Numbered from the stretch's first letter, positions 38,250 to 47,069 are shown. The stretch: DNA of 64,000 nucleotides from Ilumatobacter coccineus YM16-304 (GCF_000348785.1 NC_020520.1:4154001-4218000), one strand, 5' to 3'. A program made the numbers and translations. Notes: generated by a model from the letters alone, not told the origin.

Positions 38250-38873
38250 ATGAGCGCGATGCAGCGCACGACCCGACTCCTCCTCGAGGCGCAGGCCGGC
38301 GATCACGACGCGCTCGCCCGCTTCATCGCCGCCACGCAGGTGGAGGTGTGGAACCTGTGCCGCTACCTCGGCGATGCCCGCGACGCCGACGACCTCGCGC
38401 AGGAGACCTACGAGCGCGCGATCTCGTCGATCCACCGGTTCCGCGCCGACGGGTCGGCCCGATCGTGGATCCTGTCGATCGCTCGTCACGTCTGCGCCGA
38501 TCACGTCCGTCGGGCTCAGCGTCGTCGAGCGCGAGATGGCCGCTACACCGCCACGGCCACAGCGGGCGGCGGGGTCGGTTCGGTGGTCGATGCCGACGAC
38601 ACCGCTCGCGTCGACCTCGACCTGCTGCTCGACGGGTTGAGCAGCGACCGACGTGAAGCGTTCGTACTCACCCAGGTGCTCGGCATGTCGTACGAAGACG
38701 CCGCCGAATCGTTGGGCTGCCCGATCGGCACCATCCGGTCGCGCGTCGCGCGGGCACGCCTCGACCTGATCGACATGACCGCGCCCCACCCGGAGCACGA
38801 CGAACACGACGTACGCGACGGACCGAATTCTTCGGGATCGACGGGAACCGACTCCGCCCGAGAAGCGACCTGA
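38250..38873 (+). CDS. ECF RNA polymerase sigma factor
   Basis: 207 aa. Sigma region 2 (VWNLCRYLGDARDADDLAQETYERAISSIHRFR) and region 4 (LSSDRREAFVLTQVLGMSYEDAAESLGCPIGTIRSRVARARLDLID) are complete. An upstream extension of the frame to 37974 overlaps the anti-sigma gene and is rejected. ATG at 38250. The C terminus (HPEHDEHDVRDGPNSS) is His/Asp rich, which may bind metal. The stop falls inside the start of a 95-bp tandem duplication. Downstream genes are SCO1, a cupredoxin and PCu(A)C, so the regulon is probably copper/oxidase assembly. Confidence 0.9.
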   Translation: MSAMQRTTRLLLEAQAGDHDALARFIAATQVEVWNLCRYLGDARDADDLAQETYERAISSIHRFRADGSARSWILSIARHVCADHVRRAQRRRARDGRYTATATAGGGVGSVVDADDTARVDLDLLLDGLSSDRREAFVLTQVLGMSYEDAAESLGCPIGTIRSRVARARLDLIDMTAPHPEHDEHDVRDGPNSSGSTGTDSAREAT

Positions 38874-38965
38874 CCGCGCCCCACCCGGAGCACGACGAAC
38901 ACGACGTACGCGACGGACCGAATTCTTCGGGATCGACGGGAACCGACTCCGCCCGAGAAGCGACC
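38776..38965. repeat. Perfect 95-bp tandem duplication at the sigma 3' end
   Basis: 38776-38870 is repeated without a single change at 38871-38965, followed by the first five bases again. Unit 1 encodes the last 32 codons of the sigma factor; unit 2 begins with its TGA stop and is noncoding spacer before SCO1. The perfect identity points to a recent event. Confidence 0.97.
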
Positions 38966-38973
38966 TGACCCAC

Positions 38974-39615
38974 GTGAGCATGCGCCTGTCTTCTTCGCGT
39001 CCGTCCCGCCGATCCCGACGTCGGCTCGGTGTGACCGCCCTCGCCGTCGCGCTCGTTGCGACGGCGTGCGGTGGTGACGACGGCGCCGACGAACTCTCCG
39101 GCATCACCCGCAGCCCCGCCCCGCTCGTCAACGCCGTCACGTTGCCGTCGATCAGCGAACCGGGCGACGAGGTCAACTTCGAAGCCGACCCAGGCGAGCT
39201 CAAGGCGGTCTACTACGGGTTCACCAACTGCCCGGACGTGTGCCCGACGACGATGGCCGACCTGACCGTGGCGCTGCGCAAGATGGGCGACGAGGCCGAC
39301 AAGGTCGACGTCGTGATGGTGACGGTCGATCCCGACCGCGACCTCGACGTGCTCGACGCCTACGTGACCAGCTTCGTCGACGACGCGGTGGCCGCAGGCA
39401 CGACCGACCTGGAGTTGCTGCGGGCGTCGGCCGAACCGTTCGGCGCGAACTGGGAGGTGCGCACACTCGACGACGGCACGATCGAGGTCGACCACTCCCC
39501 CTTCCTCTACCTGGTGAACGACGCCGGCGAGCTCGTCCTCAGCTGGCAGTTCGGAGCGTCGTCCGACGACATGAGCAACGACATGCTGACCCTCCTCGAT
39601 CGCTACGACGCCTGA
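38974..39615 (+). CDS. SCO1/SenC family copper chaperone lipoprotein
   Basis: 213 aa. Lipoprotein signal (ALAVALVATACGGDD). Cu-binding motif CPDVCPTTM in a peroxiredoxin-like fold, and the distal His in EVDHSPFLYLVN, so all three copper ligands of Sco are present. Sco delivers copper to the CuA site of cytochrome c oxidase subunit II. GTG start nine bases after the duplicated unit. First of four tightly packed genes. Confidence 0.93.
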   Translation: MSMRLSSSRPSRRSRRRLGVTALAVALVATACGGDDGADELSGITRSPAPLVNAVTLPSISEPGDEVNFEADPGELKAVYYGFTNCPDVCPTTMADLTVALRKMGDEADKVDVVMVTVDPDRDLDVLDAYVTSFVDDAVAAGTTDLELLRASAEPFGANWEVRTLDDGTIEVDHSPFLYLVNDAGELVLSWQFGASSDDMSNDMLTLLDRYDA

Positions 39616-39623
39616 CCGACACG

Positions 39624-40073
39624 ATGCCGATGCCCGCGCTCCCACGAACCACGACACGCTCGCTGACACGCACGCAGTCCCGCACGGGGTCGCGGTCGTC
39701 GCGCTGGCTCGCATCGGGAGCGATCGTCGTCGGGCTGCTCGTTTCGGGTTGCGGCTCGAACGCCGACGACGCGGGTCCCGGCTTCTCCGCGACCGACACG
39801 GCGGAATCGGCGACGTACGAGTACACGATCCCGGTCGGCGCCGGCGTCGCACTCGACGAGGGAACACCGCTCTCGATCCTGCCCGCCGAGCTCGAGGTGA
39901 CGGTCGGCGAGACGATCAAGATCGTCAACGAGGACGACCGCGGCCACAACGTCGGCCCCTGGTTCGTCGGCGCCGGCGAGACGCTGCGTCAGGCGTTCAC
40001 GTCGGAAGGCGAGTTCGAGGGGAGCTGCACGGTGCATCCGTCGGGCACCTTCGTGCTCCACGTCGAAGCATGA
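39624..40073 (+). CDS. Cupredoxin-like lipoprotein
   Basis: 149 aa. Signal peptide with lipobox VSGCGS, then a plastocyanin-type beta barrel with His in GHNVGPW, Cys in GSCTVHPSG and a second His in the same turn. The usual axial Met is not visible where expected (the sequence runs on as HPSGTFVLHV), so the copper may be less typical. Stop and next start overlap (ATGA). Likely an outside copper carrier in the same cluster as Sco and PCu(A)C. Confidence 0.82.
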   Translation: MPMPALPRTTTRSLTRTQSRTGSRSSRWLASGAIVVGLLVSGCGSNADDAGPGFSATDTAESATYEYTIPVGAGVALDEGTPLSILPAELEVTVGETIKIVNEDDRGHNVGPWFVGAGETLRQAFTSEGEFEGSCTVHPSGTFVLHVEA

Positions 40074-41104
40074 CCCTCGTGATCGGTCGCCCGCCCGCGA
40101 CGCGCCAGCGACTCGCTGCCGTGTTCGCCGCACTGATCGTGGTGTTGGGGATCGGCGACACGGTCTTCGCCGACCCGGCAGGACCCACCGACTATCGGTC
40201 GGAGATCGTGTCGATCGAGCCCCCCACGCCGTCGATCGCGGTCGAGATACTCGGCGGTGATTCGTTCGTCGAACTCACGGCCGCGCCCGGCACCGAGGTC
40301 GTGCTCGACGGCTACGACGCCGAGCCGTACCTCTGGTTCCAGACCGACGGGACCGTGCTCGAGAACCGAGCCTCTCGAACTGCCTACCTCAACGAGTCGC
40401 GCTACGGCAGCGACGTGCCGCCCGACGTGTCGGCCGACGCCGAACCCGACTGGGTCGAAGTGGGCGACGCCGGCCGATACGCCTGGCACGACCATCGAGC
40501 TCACTGGATGCAGCCGATCCGCCCCGCCGGCAAGAGCCCTGGGGATCAGATCGTCGAGGCCGTGATCCCCATGGTGGTCGACGGCGGCGACGTGTTGGTG
40601 ACGGTGTCGAGCACCTGGCTCGCCGAGCCGTCGCCGGTGCCGCTGGGCCTCGGCGTACTCGCCGGGCTGACCATTGCCGCCATCGGGATCGGCGTCGGTG
40701 TCGTCGGTCGTCGAGCGGGGTGGCGGTTCGCCGTCGTTCCGTTGGCCGTGCTGACGCTGGTCGTCGGCTGGTTGCAGTTCCGTTCGCTTCCCTCCGAGAC
40801 CGGGCCGCGACTCGTGTGGTGGGCGCTTCCGGCCCTCGCCACAGCGGCGGCGTCGGTCGCCGTCTGGTTCACACGCCGTGATCGATTCGTCGCCTCGGCG
40901 GCGACCCTGATCGCCGGCAGTCAGCTCGCGATCTGGGGATGGATCAAACGCGACGGTCTCACCGCAGCGATCGTCCCGACCGATGCCCCCGGCTGGCTCG
41001 ATCGAGCAACGACCGTCGCCGGCCTGGTCGGTGGCGCCGCCGTGGCCGCCATCGCACTCTGGGAGCTTTTTGCAGGATCTCGGGAACTTCCTGCGTCCGG
41101 CTGA
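40070..41104 (+). CDS. Membrane protein of copper cluster with WHDHRAHWM motif
   Basis: 344 aa. A signal-like N terminus is followed by a soluble domain of about 180 residues and five transmembrane helices (about 195-340). At the end of the soluble part stands YAWHDHRAHWMQ, three His and a Met within nine residues. This sits well for copper binding on the outer face. Similar motifs occur in actinobacterial proteins encoded by Sco/CopC genes, but no named function is known to me. Overlaps the cupredoxin stop by four bases. Confidence 0.75.
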   Translation: MTLVIGRPPATRQRLAAVFAALIVVLGIGDTVFADPAGPTDYRSEIVSIEPPTPSIAVEILGGDSFVELTAAPGTEVVLDGYDAEPYLWFQTDGTVLENRASRTAYLNESRYGSDVPPDVSADAEPDWVEVGDAGRYAWHDHRAHWMQPIRPAGKSPGDQIVEAVIPMVVDGGDVLVTVSSTWLAEPSPVPLGLGVLAGLTIAAIGIGVGVVGRRAGWRFAVVPLAVLTLVVGWLQFRSLPSETGPRLVWWALPALATAAASVAVWFTRRDRFVASAATLIAGSQLAIWGWIKRDGLTAAIVPTDAPGWLDRATTVAGLVGGAAVAAIALWELFAGSRELPASG

Positions 41105-41117
41105 CGACCTGCACGGC

Positions 41118-41717
41118 GTGAACACGACAACGACTCCCCGATTCCGACGCTCCGCCGCGCTGCTGATCGCAGTGGGCCTCGGTCTCTCCGCCTGTGGCTC
41201 CGACGACGCGAGCTCCGACGACTCCATCGCCGATGCTCCCGCCGAAGTCGGCGAGGTCACGATCGCCGACGCCTGGTCGCGCCAGCCCGCCGACGGCCAG
41301 AGCGCGTCGGCGGTGTACGGCGTCGTCACCAACGGCACCGGCGAGACGATCACGGCGGTCGCGGCCACGACCAATGTGAGCGACTCGGTCGAACTGCACG
41401 AAGTGATCATGAACGACGACGACACGATGACGATGCAGGAGAAGGAAGGCGGCTACGAGATCGCTGCCGGGGAGTCCCTCACGTTCGAGCCGGGTGGCGC
41501 TCACATCATGGTGCTCGACATCGATCCGGCCGAGTACCCCGACACCGTCGACGTCGAGCTCGAGTTCGACAACGGTGAGAAGTTGGCCTTCACCGCCGAG
41601 GTCCGCTCGCTCGACATGGACGGCGACATGGACATGGATCACGACATGGACGGCGAGATGGACATGGACGGCGAGATGGAGATGGACAGCGAGATGGAGA
41701 TGGACAGCGACAGCTGA
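41118..41717 (+). CDS. PCu(A)C-type copper chaperone with Met/Asp-rich tail
   Basis: 199 aa. Lipoprotein signal (GLGLSACGS). PCu(A)C domain with the motif HEVIMNDDDTMTMQ and GGAHIMVLDI: His plus several Met that bind Cu(I)/Cu(II) for delivery to CuA. After the domain, a tail of about 31 residues is built of MD/ME repeats (GDMDMDHDMDGEMDMDGE...), with one His, encoded by near-tandem GACATG units. GTG start. Last gene of the cluster; a strong hairpin follows. Confidence 0.9.
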   Translation: MNTTTTPRFRRSAALLIAVGLGLSACGSDDASSDDSIADAPAEVGEVTIADAWSRQPADGQSASAVYGVVTNGTGETITAVAATTNVSDSVELHEVIMNDDDTMTMQEKEGGYEIAAGESLTFEPGGAHIMVLDIDPAEYPDTVDVELEFDNGEKLAFTAEVRSLDMDGDMDMDHDMDGEMDMDGEMEMDSEMEMDSDS

Positions 41718-41734
41718 GCCTTCTCGGCCGTGAC

Positions 41735-41764
41735 GGAGGACGCGCCGCACCCGGCGCGTCCTCC
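41735..41764 (+). terminator. Terminator of the copper cluster
   Basis: GGAGGACGCGCCG and CGGCGCGTCCTCC form a perfect 13-pair stem with a CACC loop, 18 bases after the PCu(A)C stop. No U-tract follows. Confidence 0.75.
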
Positions 41765-41836
41765 CCGGCGGTCGCTCTCCCACACTTTTTCGCCGGGCTC
41801 CAACGGTCGGGGCGTCTCGGCCGTCATACTTGGCGT

Positions 41837-42661
41837 GTGGCATCGACGACGGCGGGAGCGATCAACACGTCTGCGCTCCGGCGGATACTGACTGCCGTCG
41901 TCGGCATGCTCCTGCTCACGGCCTGCCAGGTCGACGTGGTCGTCGACGTCACGGTCGAGCCCGACGGAACCGGCTCGATGACCGTCACGGTCACCGCCGA
42001 CGCCGAACTCGTCGAGCGGGTCCCGACGATCGCCGACGATCTCGTGCTCGACGACATCGCCGAGGCGGGCTGGGTCATCGACGGCCCGACCGACACTCCC
42101 GACGGTGGCCTCGTGCTCACCTTCACCCATCCGTTCTCTGGCGCCGACGAGGCGACCAATCTCCTCAGGAGTCTCGGACCGCCGTTCAACGACCCGCGGC
42201 TCGGACGCGGCAGCGCCGGCGACGTCACGACCAACACGCTCACCGGCAACTTCGGCCTGCCCGACGGCTTCGCCACGTTCGCCGACAGCGACCTGATCAG
42301 CGCCGTCGGCGACGTACCGTTCGCAGCCGAGTTCACCGCATCGGGAGCCACCCCGGAGAACTCGATGACCGCGGTCATCCGCGCCACACTTCCCGGTGAG
42401 ATCGTCGACGACGAGACCAACGCGGTCGAACTCGACGACGGGCGACTCGAATGGACGATCCCGCTCGGCGACGGCGCGATCACCGAAGTCCGTGGACGCA
42501 CCGAGCAGGCACCGTCGGCAGGCGGCTCCTGGGCTCGTCCGCTCTCGATCGTCGCGCTCATCGCACTCATCGCCTGGGTCGTGTTCATGGTGGCCTTCAT
42601 CGGCTTCGTGACGTTCGCCAGGTGGCGCCGCTCGCGCGGGTACCGACGCCGCCCACTCTGA
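41837..42661 (+). CDS. LppM-like lipoprotein (DUF3153 type) with C-terminal TM helix
   Basis: 274 aa. Lipobox VGMLLLTACQVDV, beta-rich outer domain (VVDVTVEPDGTGSMTVTV...) similar to the LppM type, then a transmembrane helix (SIVALIALIAWVVFMVAFIGFVTF) and a basic tail (ARWRRSRGYRRR). GTG start with -10 CATACT six bases upstream. LppM in mycobacteria affects phagosome traffic; the role here is unknown. Confidence 0.78.
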   Translation: MASTTAGAINTSALRRILTAVVGMLLLTACQVDVVVDVTVEPDGTGSMTVTVTADAELVERVPTIADDLVLDDIAEAGWVIDGPTDTPDGGLVLTFTHPFSGADEATNLLRSLGPPFNDPRLGRGSAGDVTTNTLTGNFGLPDGFATFADSDLISAVGDVPFAAEFTASGATPENSMTAVIRATLPGEIVDDETNAVELDDGRLEWTIPLGDGAITEVRGRTEQAPSAGGSWARPLSIVALIALIAWVVFMVAFIGFVTFARWRRSRGYRRRPL

Positions 42662-42787
42662 TCCGCTCCGACGGCAGCACGCCGCCGCATCGCACACGAG
42701 GCGCGTCACGGCTGCAAGTCACCGCCCGCGACCTGCGGGTTGTGGCATGGTGGTCGCCATGACGGGCCCCCGGATCGGACACCGCGG

Positions 42788-45070
42788 TTGACCGCGCCGA
42801 CGCTGCTCGACGATCTCGTCGCCCGTGGAGAGCGACGTACGGTCTCCGACGGCGACACCCTCTGCTCCGAAGGTGAGATCAGCACCGACGCCTTCGTCGT
42901 GGTGGCGGGTGCGCTCGACGCCGAGGTCGGCGGTCACGGCGGGTCGATCTGCGTGGCCACTCACCGAGCAGGGTCGATCGTCGGCGAGATCACCACCATG
43001 ATCGGCGGGCGACGCACGGCGACGCTCCGGGCCAACGGCGCGACCGAGGTGATCGTGGTGACCGCCGACGATCTGCGCGCCGCGTTCGACGCGCACCATG
43101 ACGAAGCGGCGGCCGCCCTCACGGCAGCTCGCGAACGCACCGACCGCTCGCGCGTCGCCGCGCTCCTCTCCGACGAGCTCCGCGCCCCCGACAGCGCCGC
43201 CATCGCGGCGATCGCCAACCGGGTCACCTGGGCCTCGATCGACGCCGGCGAGACGCTCTTCCGTCGCGGCGACGTCGCCGACGCCGCCTACCTGGTGGTG
43301 AGCGGCCGGCTCGCCATCACCGAACGGGTCAGCTCGACCGAACAGCATCAGGCGACTCATCCACCGACCCGTCAGGCCGGGTCCGACCGACGCACCATCG
43401 GCGGGCACGCCGACCACATCGAGGTCGGGCGCGGCGGCATCGTCGGCGAGTTCGGTCTGCTCGAGGCGCGCGAACGATCCGCCACCGTCATCGCCCTGCG
43501 CGACACGTCGCTCGCCAGACTCAGCGCCGACGACTTCCGCGCCCTCACCATCAGCCACACCTCGCTGGCCATGGGACTGATCCGGCGCATCCTCGACCGA
43601 GCCGGTGACGAGAACAGCGAGTCGACCACCGCGCGCACCTTCGCCCTCGCCATCACTGCCGACGTCGACGACACCACGCACGACACCATCGTCGACACGA
43701 TGGCGACCACGCTGGTGCAGTGCGGGCCGAGCACGGTGCTCTCACCGTCGATCATCGACGAACAGCTCGGCCAGCGGGGCATCGCCGACACCGCGCCCAA
43801 TTCGTTCGGCGAGATCCGCCTCGCCGAACTGATCCACCAGACCGAGACCGGGGTCGACCACGTGATGTTCGACGCCGGACCTCAGCGAGACGGCGCCCGC
43901 TACGACCACTGGACGGCTCGCACCCTGCACCACGCCGACCAACTGGTGATCATCGTCAGCCCCGATCCCGACGACGACGAGTCCCGTCGGATCACCGCGT
44001 TGATCGACGACACCCCGACGCGCATTCCCGTCTGGCTCGCCGTCCTCCACGACGCCTCCACGACCCGCCCGGAGGGGGCGACGCTCCTTCGCGAGCGGTT
44101 CCGCGCCGACGAGGTCCATCATCTGCGCGGTACCGAACCGCAGCACCTCGCTCGCCTTGCGCGGCTCAGTGCCGGTCGAGGTGTCGGCCTCGTCCTGAGC
44201 GGCGGCGGTGCTCGCGGCCACGCGCACATCGGCGTGTACCGGGCACTCACCGAGCAGGGGATCCCCGTCGACCGCGTCGTCGGCGCCTCGATGGGATCGA
44301 TCGTCGCGGCTGCCATCGCCCAGGGTCACGGCCCCGACCAGGTACTCACCGACATGCGTGAAGGCGCCAGCGACCTCCTCGACTACACGCTCCCGCTCGT
44401 GTCGCTGATCAAGGGCGAGCGCATCGTCGACGTGCTCGAAAGGCAGTTCGACGGATGGGACATCGCCGACCTGTGGATCCCGTTCGCGTGCCCGAGCACC
44501 AACCTGACCACCGCCGAGGTCATGGTCCACACGACCGGCCCGGTCACCGCAGCGATCCGCGCCTCGGTTGCGATTCCCGGCGTGCTCCCGCCCGTCGTCT
44601 ACGACGGTCAACTCCTCGCCGACGGCGGCGTCCTGGAGAACCTACCGGTCGCGTTGCTCGGCGACGATCCGTCGGTCGGCACCGTCATCGCGAGCGACGT
44701 GGCCCCGACGCTCGGGCCGAGTGCGCCCGACGACTACGGTTTCCACGTGTCCGGGTGGTCGGTTGCCAAGAGCAGATTCCTGCCCACGTGGGTGCCCACC
44801 TGGCTCGGCGGGCACGGTGTCGAGCCCCAGCCGGCGTATCCCGGCGTCACCGGCACGCTCCTCCGATCGATGCTGATCGGCTCGTCGCGAAGCCGCGACG
44901 CGCACCTCGCCTCTGGCGTGATCGACCTGTACCTCGATCTCGATCTCACCGACCTCAACATCCTCGACTTCGATGCCGTCGACGAGGCCGCCGAGCGCGG
45001 CTACACCACATCGATCGACCGCATCGCCGACTGGGTCGACCAGCGAGGAGGTGCACCGTGTTTCGGATGA
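42788..45070 (+). CDS. cNMP-binding patatin-like phospholipase (NTE type)
   Basis: About 760 aa. Two cyclic-nucleotide-binding domains (phosphate cassettes IVGEITTMIGGRRTATLRA and IVGEFGLLEARERSATVIAL) precede a linker domain and a patatin domain with GGGARGHAHIG (oxyanion), GASMG (Ser nucleophile) and DGG. This is the layout of neuropathy target esterase and of mycobacterial Rv2565; the reaction is phospholipid/lysophospholipid hydrolysis at the membrane. Start uncertain: TTG 42788 suits the domain edge, TTG 42740 is the other choice. The second cNMP domain carries an insert of about 30 residues. The stop overlaps the next gene. Confidence 0.9.
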   Translation: MTAPTLLDDLVARGERRTVSDGDTLCSEGEISTDAFVVVAGALDAEVGGHGGSICVATHRAGSIVGEITTMIGGRRTATLRANGATEVIVVTADDLRAAFDAHHDEAAAALTAARERTDRSRVAALLSDELRAPDSAAIAAIANRVTWASIDAGETLFRRGDVADAAYLVVSGRLAITERVSSTEQHQATHPPTRQAGSDRRTIGGHADHIEVGRGGIVGEFGLLEARERSATVIALRDTSLARLSADDFRALTISHTSLAMGLIRRILDRAGDENSESTTARTFALAITADVDDTTHDTIVDTMATTLVQCGPSTVLSPSIIDEQLGQRGIADTAPNSFGEIRLAELIHQTETGVDHVMFDAGPQRDGARYDHWTARTLHHADQLVIIVSPDPDDDESRRITALIDDTPTRIPVWLAVLHDASTTRPEGATLLRERFRADEVHHLRGTEPQHLARLARLSAGRGVGLVLSGGGARGHAHIGVYRALTEQGIPVDRVVGASMGSIVAAAIAQGHGPDQVLTDMREGASDLLDYTLPLVSLIKGERIVDVLERQFDGWDIADLWIPFACPSTNLTTAEVMVHTTGPVTAAIRASVAIPGVLPPVVYDGQLLADGGVLENLPVALLGDDPSVGTVIASDVAPTLGPSAPDDYGFHVSGWSVAKSRFLPTWVPTWLGGHGVEPQPAYPGVTGTLLRSMLIGSSRSRDAHLASGVIDLYLDLDLTDLNILDFDAVDEAAERGYTTSIDRIADWVDQRGGAPCFG

Positions 45071-46101
45071 CGCTGAGCGACCTGCGCTACCGGGCACGCC
45101 GAGTCGGGCTCGTCACGGTGCTCGTCGCGCTCGTCCTCACCCTGCTCTACCTGATGACCGGCCTCGCCCACCATCTCAAGACCGAACCGGGGCGCGCCGT
45201 CGACCGCATCGGCGCATCCACCTGGATCCTCGCCGACGGCGTCGACGGCCCCTTCACCGCTGCGTCGGTGCTGCCGATCAGCGCACGAGACGAACTCTCC
45301 GCGACGTTCGACGGTGTCGTCGAGCCGTTCGTCGTGTCGCGAGGCGCACTGCTCCCCAGCCCCGACGCCGAGAAGGTCGAGGTGCAGCTGGTCGGCCACG
45401 GCATCGGCAAGCTCGGTCAGCCACAGCTCACCGACGGGGTCGCCGTCAGCGGGCCGGGCGAGATCGTGCTCGACTCCTCGCTCGACGTCTCGATCGGCAC
45501 CGAGGTCGAGATCGGCGTCGAACGCTTCACCGTGGTCGGGCTCACCTCCGACAGCACCGTGCTCGCCGGACAGGCGTTCGGATTCATCGACCTCACCGAC
45601 GCGCAGCGCATCGCGTTCCAGAGCGACCAGGTCGTCACCGGATTCCTCACCGACCGCCCGGCATCGTTCGTCGCCGGCTATTCGTTCAGCTCCGCCGACG
45701 CCGTCGCCGACGAGACACTCGGGCCGATCGAGTCAGCCGTCGCGTCGATCGACCTCATCCGCATCCTGCTGTGGTTCGTCGCCGCGATCGTGATGGGCGC
45801 CGTCATCTACCTCACCGCCCTCGAACGCGAACGCGACTTCGCCGTCCTCAAGGCCGTCGGCGCCAGCGGCCGATCGCTCGGCGCCGGGCTCGCACTACAA
45901 GCCGTGATCGTCGCACTGCTGGCCTCGCTCATCGGCGCCATCGCGGCGAAGCTGATCGAACCCGTCTTCCCCCTTCCGGTCACGATCCCGACCTCGGCAC
46001 TCTTCACCGTGCCGCTCGTCGCCGTCTGCGTCGGCCTCGTCTCGGCGATGCTCGGCGTCCGCAAAGTCAACCGCACCGACCCGGCGGAGGCATTCAGCTG
46101 A
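45058..46101 (+). CDS. FtsX-like ABC transporter permease
   Basis: 347 aa. Membrane helix near residues 17-34, a large extracytoplasmic MacB-like domain, and three C-terminal helices with the FtsX pattern (LLWFVAAIVMGAVIYLTALERERDFAVLKAVGASGRSLG). GTG 45058 is chosen because GAGGAGG lies six bases before it, inside the 3' end of the lipase gene. ATG 45067 is an alternative. Stop overlaps the next ATG (TGATG). Likely a lipid or lipoprotein mover together with the ATPase. Confidence 0.88.
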   Translation: MFRMTLSDLRYRARRVGLVTVLVALVLTLLYLMTGLAHHLKTEPGRAVDRIGASTWILADGVDGPFTAASVLPISARDELSATFDGVVEPFVVSRGALLPSPDAEKVEVQLVGHGIGKLGQPQLTDGVAVSGPGEIVLDSSLDVSIGTEVEIGVERFTVVGLTSDSTVLAGQAFGFIDLTDAQRIAFQSDQVVTGFLTDRPASFVAGYSFSSADAVADETLGPIESAVASIDLIRILLWFVAAIVMGAVIYLTALERERDFAVLKAVGASGRSLGAGLALQAVIVALLASLIGAIAAKLIEPVFPLPVTIPTSALFTVPLVAVCVGLVSAMLGVRKVNRTDPAEAFS

Positions 46102-47069
46102 TGACCGACAATCGCTCCGACATCGGCCTCGTCGTCACCGACCTCGTCAAGGAGTACGAAGGCGACGGCTACGTCGTCCGACCGCTCGACCACCTCAGTT
46201 TCACCGCCGCGCCAGGCGAACTCGTCGTGCTGCTCGGGCCATCGGGATCCGGCAAGTCGACGCTGCTGTCATGCCTCGGCGGCATGCTCTCCCCCACCTC
46301 CGGTTCGATCAAGCTCAACGAGATCGACGTGACCGGGTCGTACAAGAAGCACCTCGACACCTACCGCAAGAAGCACGTCGGCTTCGTGTTCCAAGGCTTC
46401 AACCTCATCCCGTCGCTCAACGCTCGCGAGAACGTCGCCGTCCCACTCATCGTGTCGAAGGCGTGCTCCCGAGCCGACGCACTCCGCCGCGCCGACGAAC
46501 TGTTGGAGCGCGTCGGGCTCGGCGACCGCACCAAGCACAAGCCCTCGCAACTCTCCGGCGGACAACAGCAACGCGTCGCCGTCGCCCGCGGCCTCGTCAC
46601 CGACCCCGACCTCCTCATCGCCGACGAACCCACCGCCAACCTCGACCACATCCAAGCCGAAGCCGTCATCGGACTCTTACGCGAACTCCGCTCGGCCGGT
46701 CGGGTCATCGTCGTGTCGACCCACGACGCACGCCTCATCCCCGTCGCCGACCGAGTCGTTCGGATGACACCCGAAGGCATCGAACCCGACCGAGGCGCCC
46801 ACGAGGTCACCTTCACCGCCGGCACCGAGATCTTCCGCCAGGAAGACCCACCCGAGTACGTGTACACGATCACCTCCGGACAGATCGACATCGTCCGCGA
46901 ACTGGCCGACGGCAACCGCGAACCGCTCGCATCGCTCGGCCCCGGCCAGTACTTCGGCGAACTCGGCGCCATGCTCGGCTTCCCCCGTTCCGCCACCGCC
47001 ATCGCCGCCACCGACGTCGTCCTCACCGCCATGCCACCCCACGAGTTCCGCCAACAAGTCGAAGGCTGA
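46101..47069 (+). CDS. ABC transporter ATPase fused to a cNMP-binding domain
   Basis: 322 aa. Residues 1-230 are a LolD/MacB-type ATPase with Walker A GPSGSGKST, LSGGQQQRVAVARG signature and Walker B LLIADEPTANLD. Residues about 235-322 form a cyclic-nucleotide-binding domain whose phosphate cassette YFGELGAMLGFPRSATA has the Glu and Arg that contact the nucleotide. This domain order is unusual for an ABC ATPase. Third gene of the lipase-permease-ATPase operon, which thus has three cNMP domains. Followed by a perfect palindrome. Confidence 0.9.
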   Translation: MTDNRSDIGLVVTDLVKEYEGDGYVVRPLDHLSFTAAPGELVVLLGPSGSGKSTLLSCLGGMLSPTSGSIKLNEIDVTGSYKKHLDTYRKKHVGFVFQGFNLIPSLNARENVAVPLIVSKACSRADALRRADELLERVGLGDRTKHKPSQLSGGQQQRVAVARGLVTDPDLLIADEPTANLDHIQAEAVIGLLRELRSAGRVIVVSTHDARLIPVADRVVRMTPEGIEPDRGAHEVTFTAGTEIFRQEDPPEYVYTITSGQIDIVRELADGNREPLASLGPGQYFGELGAMLGFPRSATAIAATDVVLTAMPPHEFRQQVEG

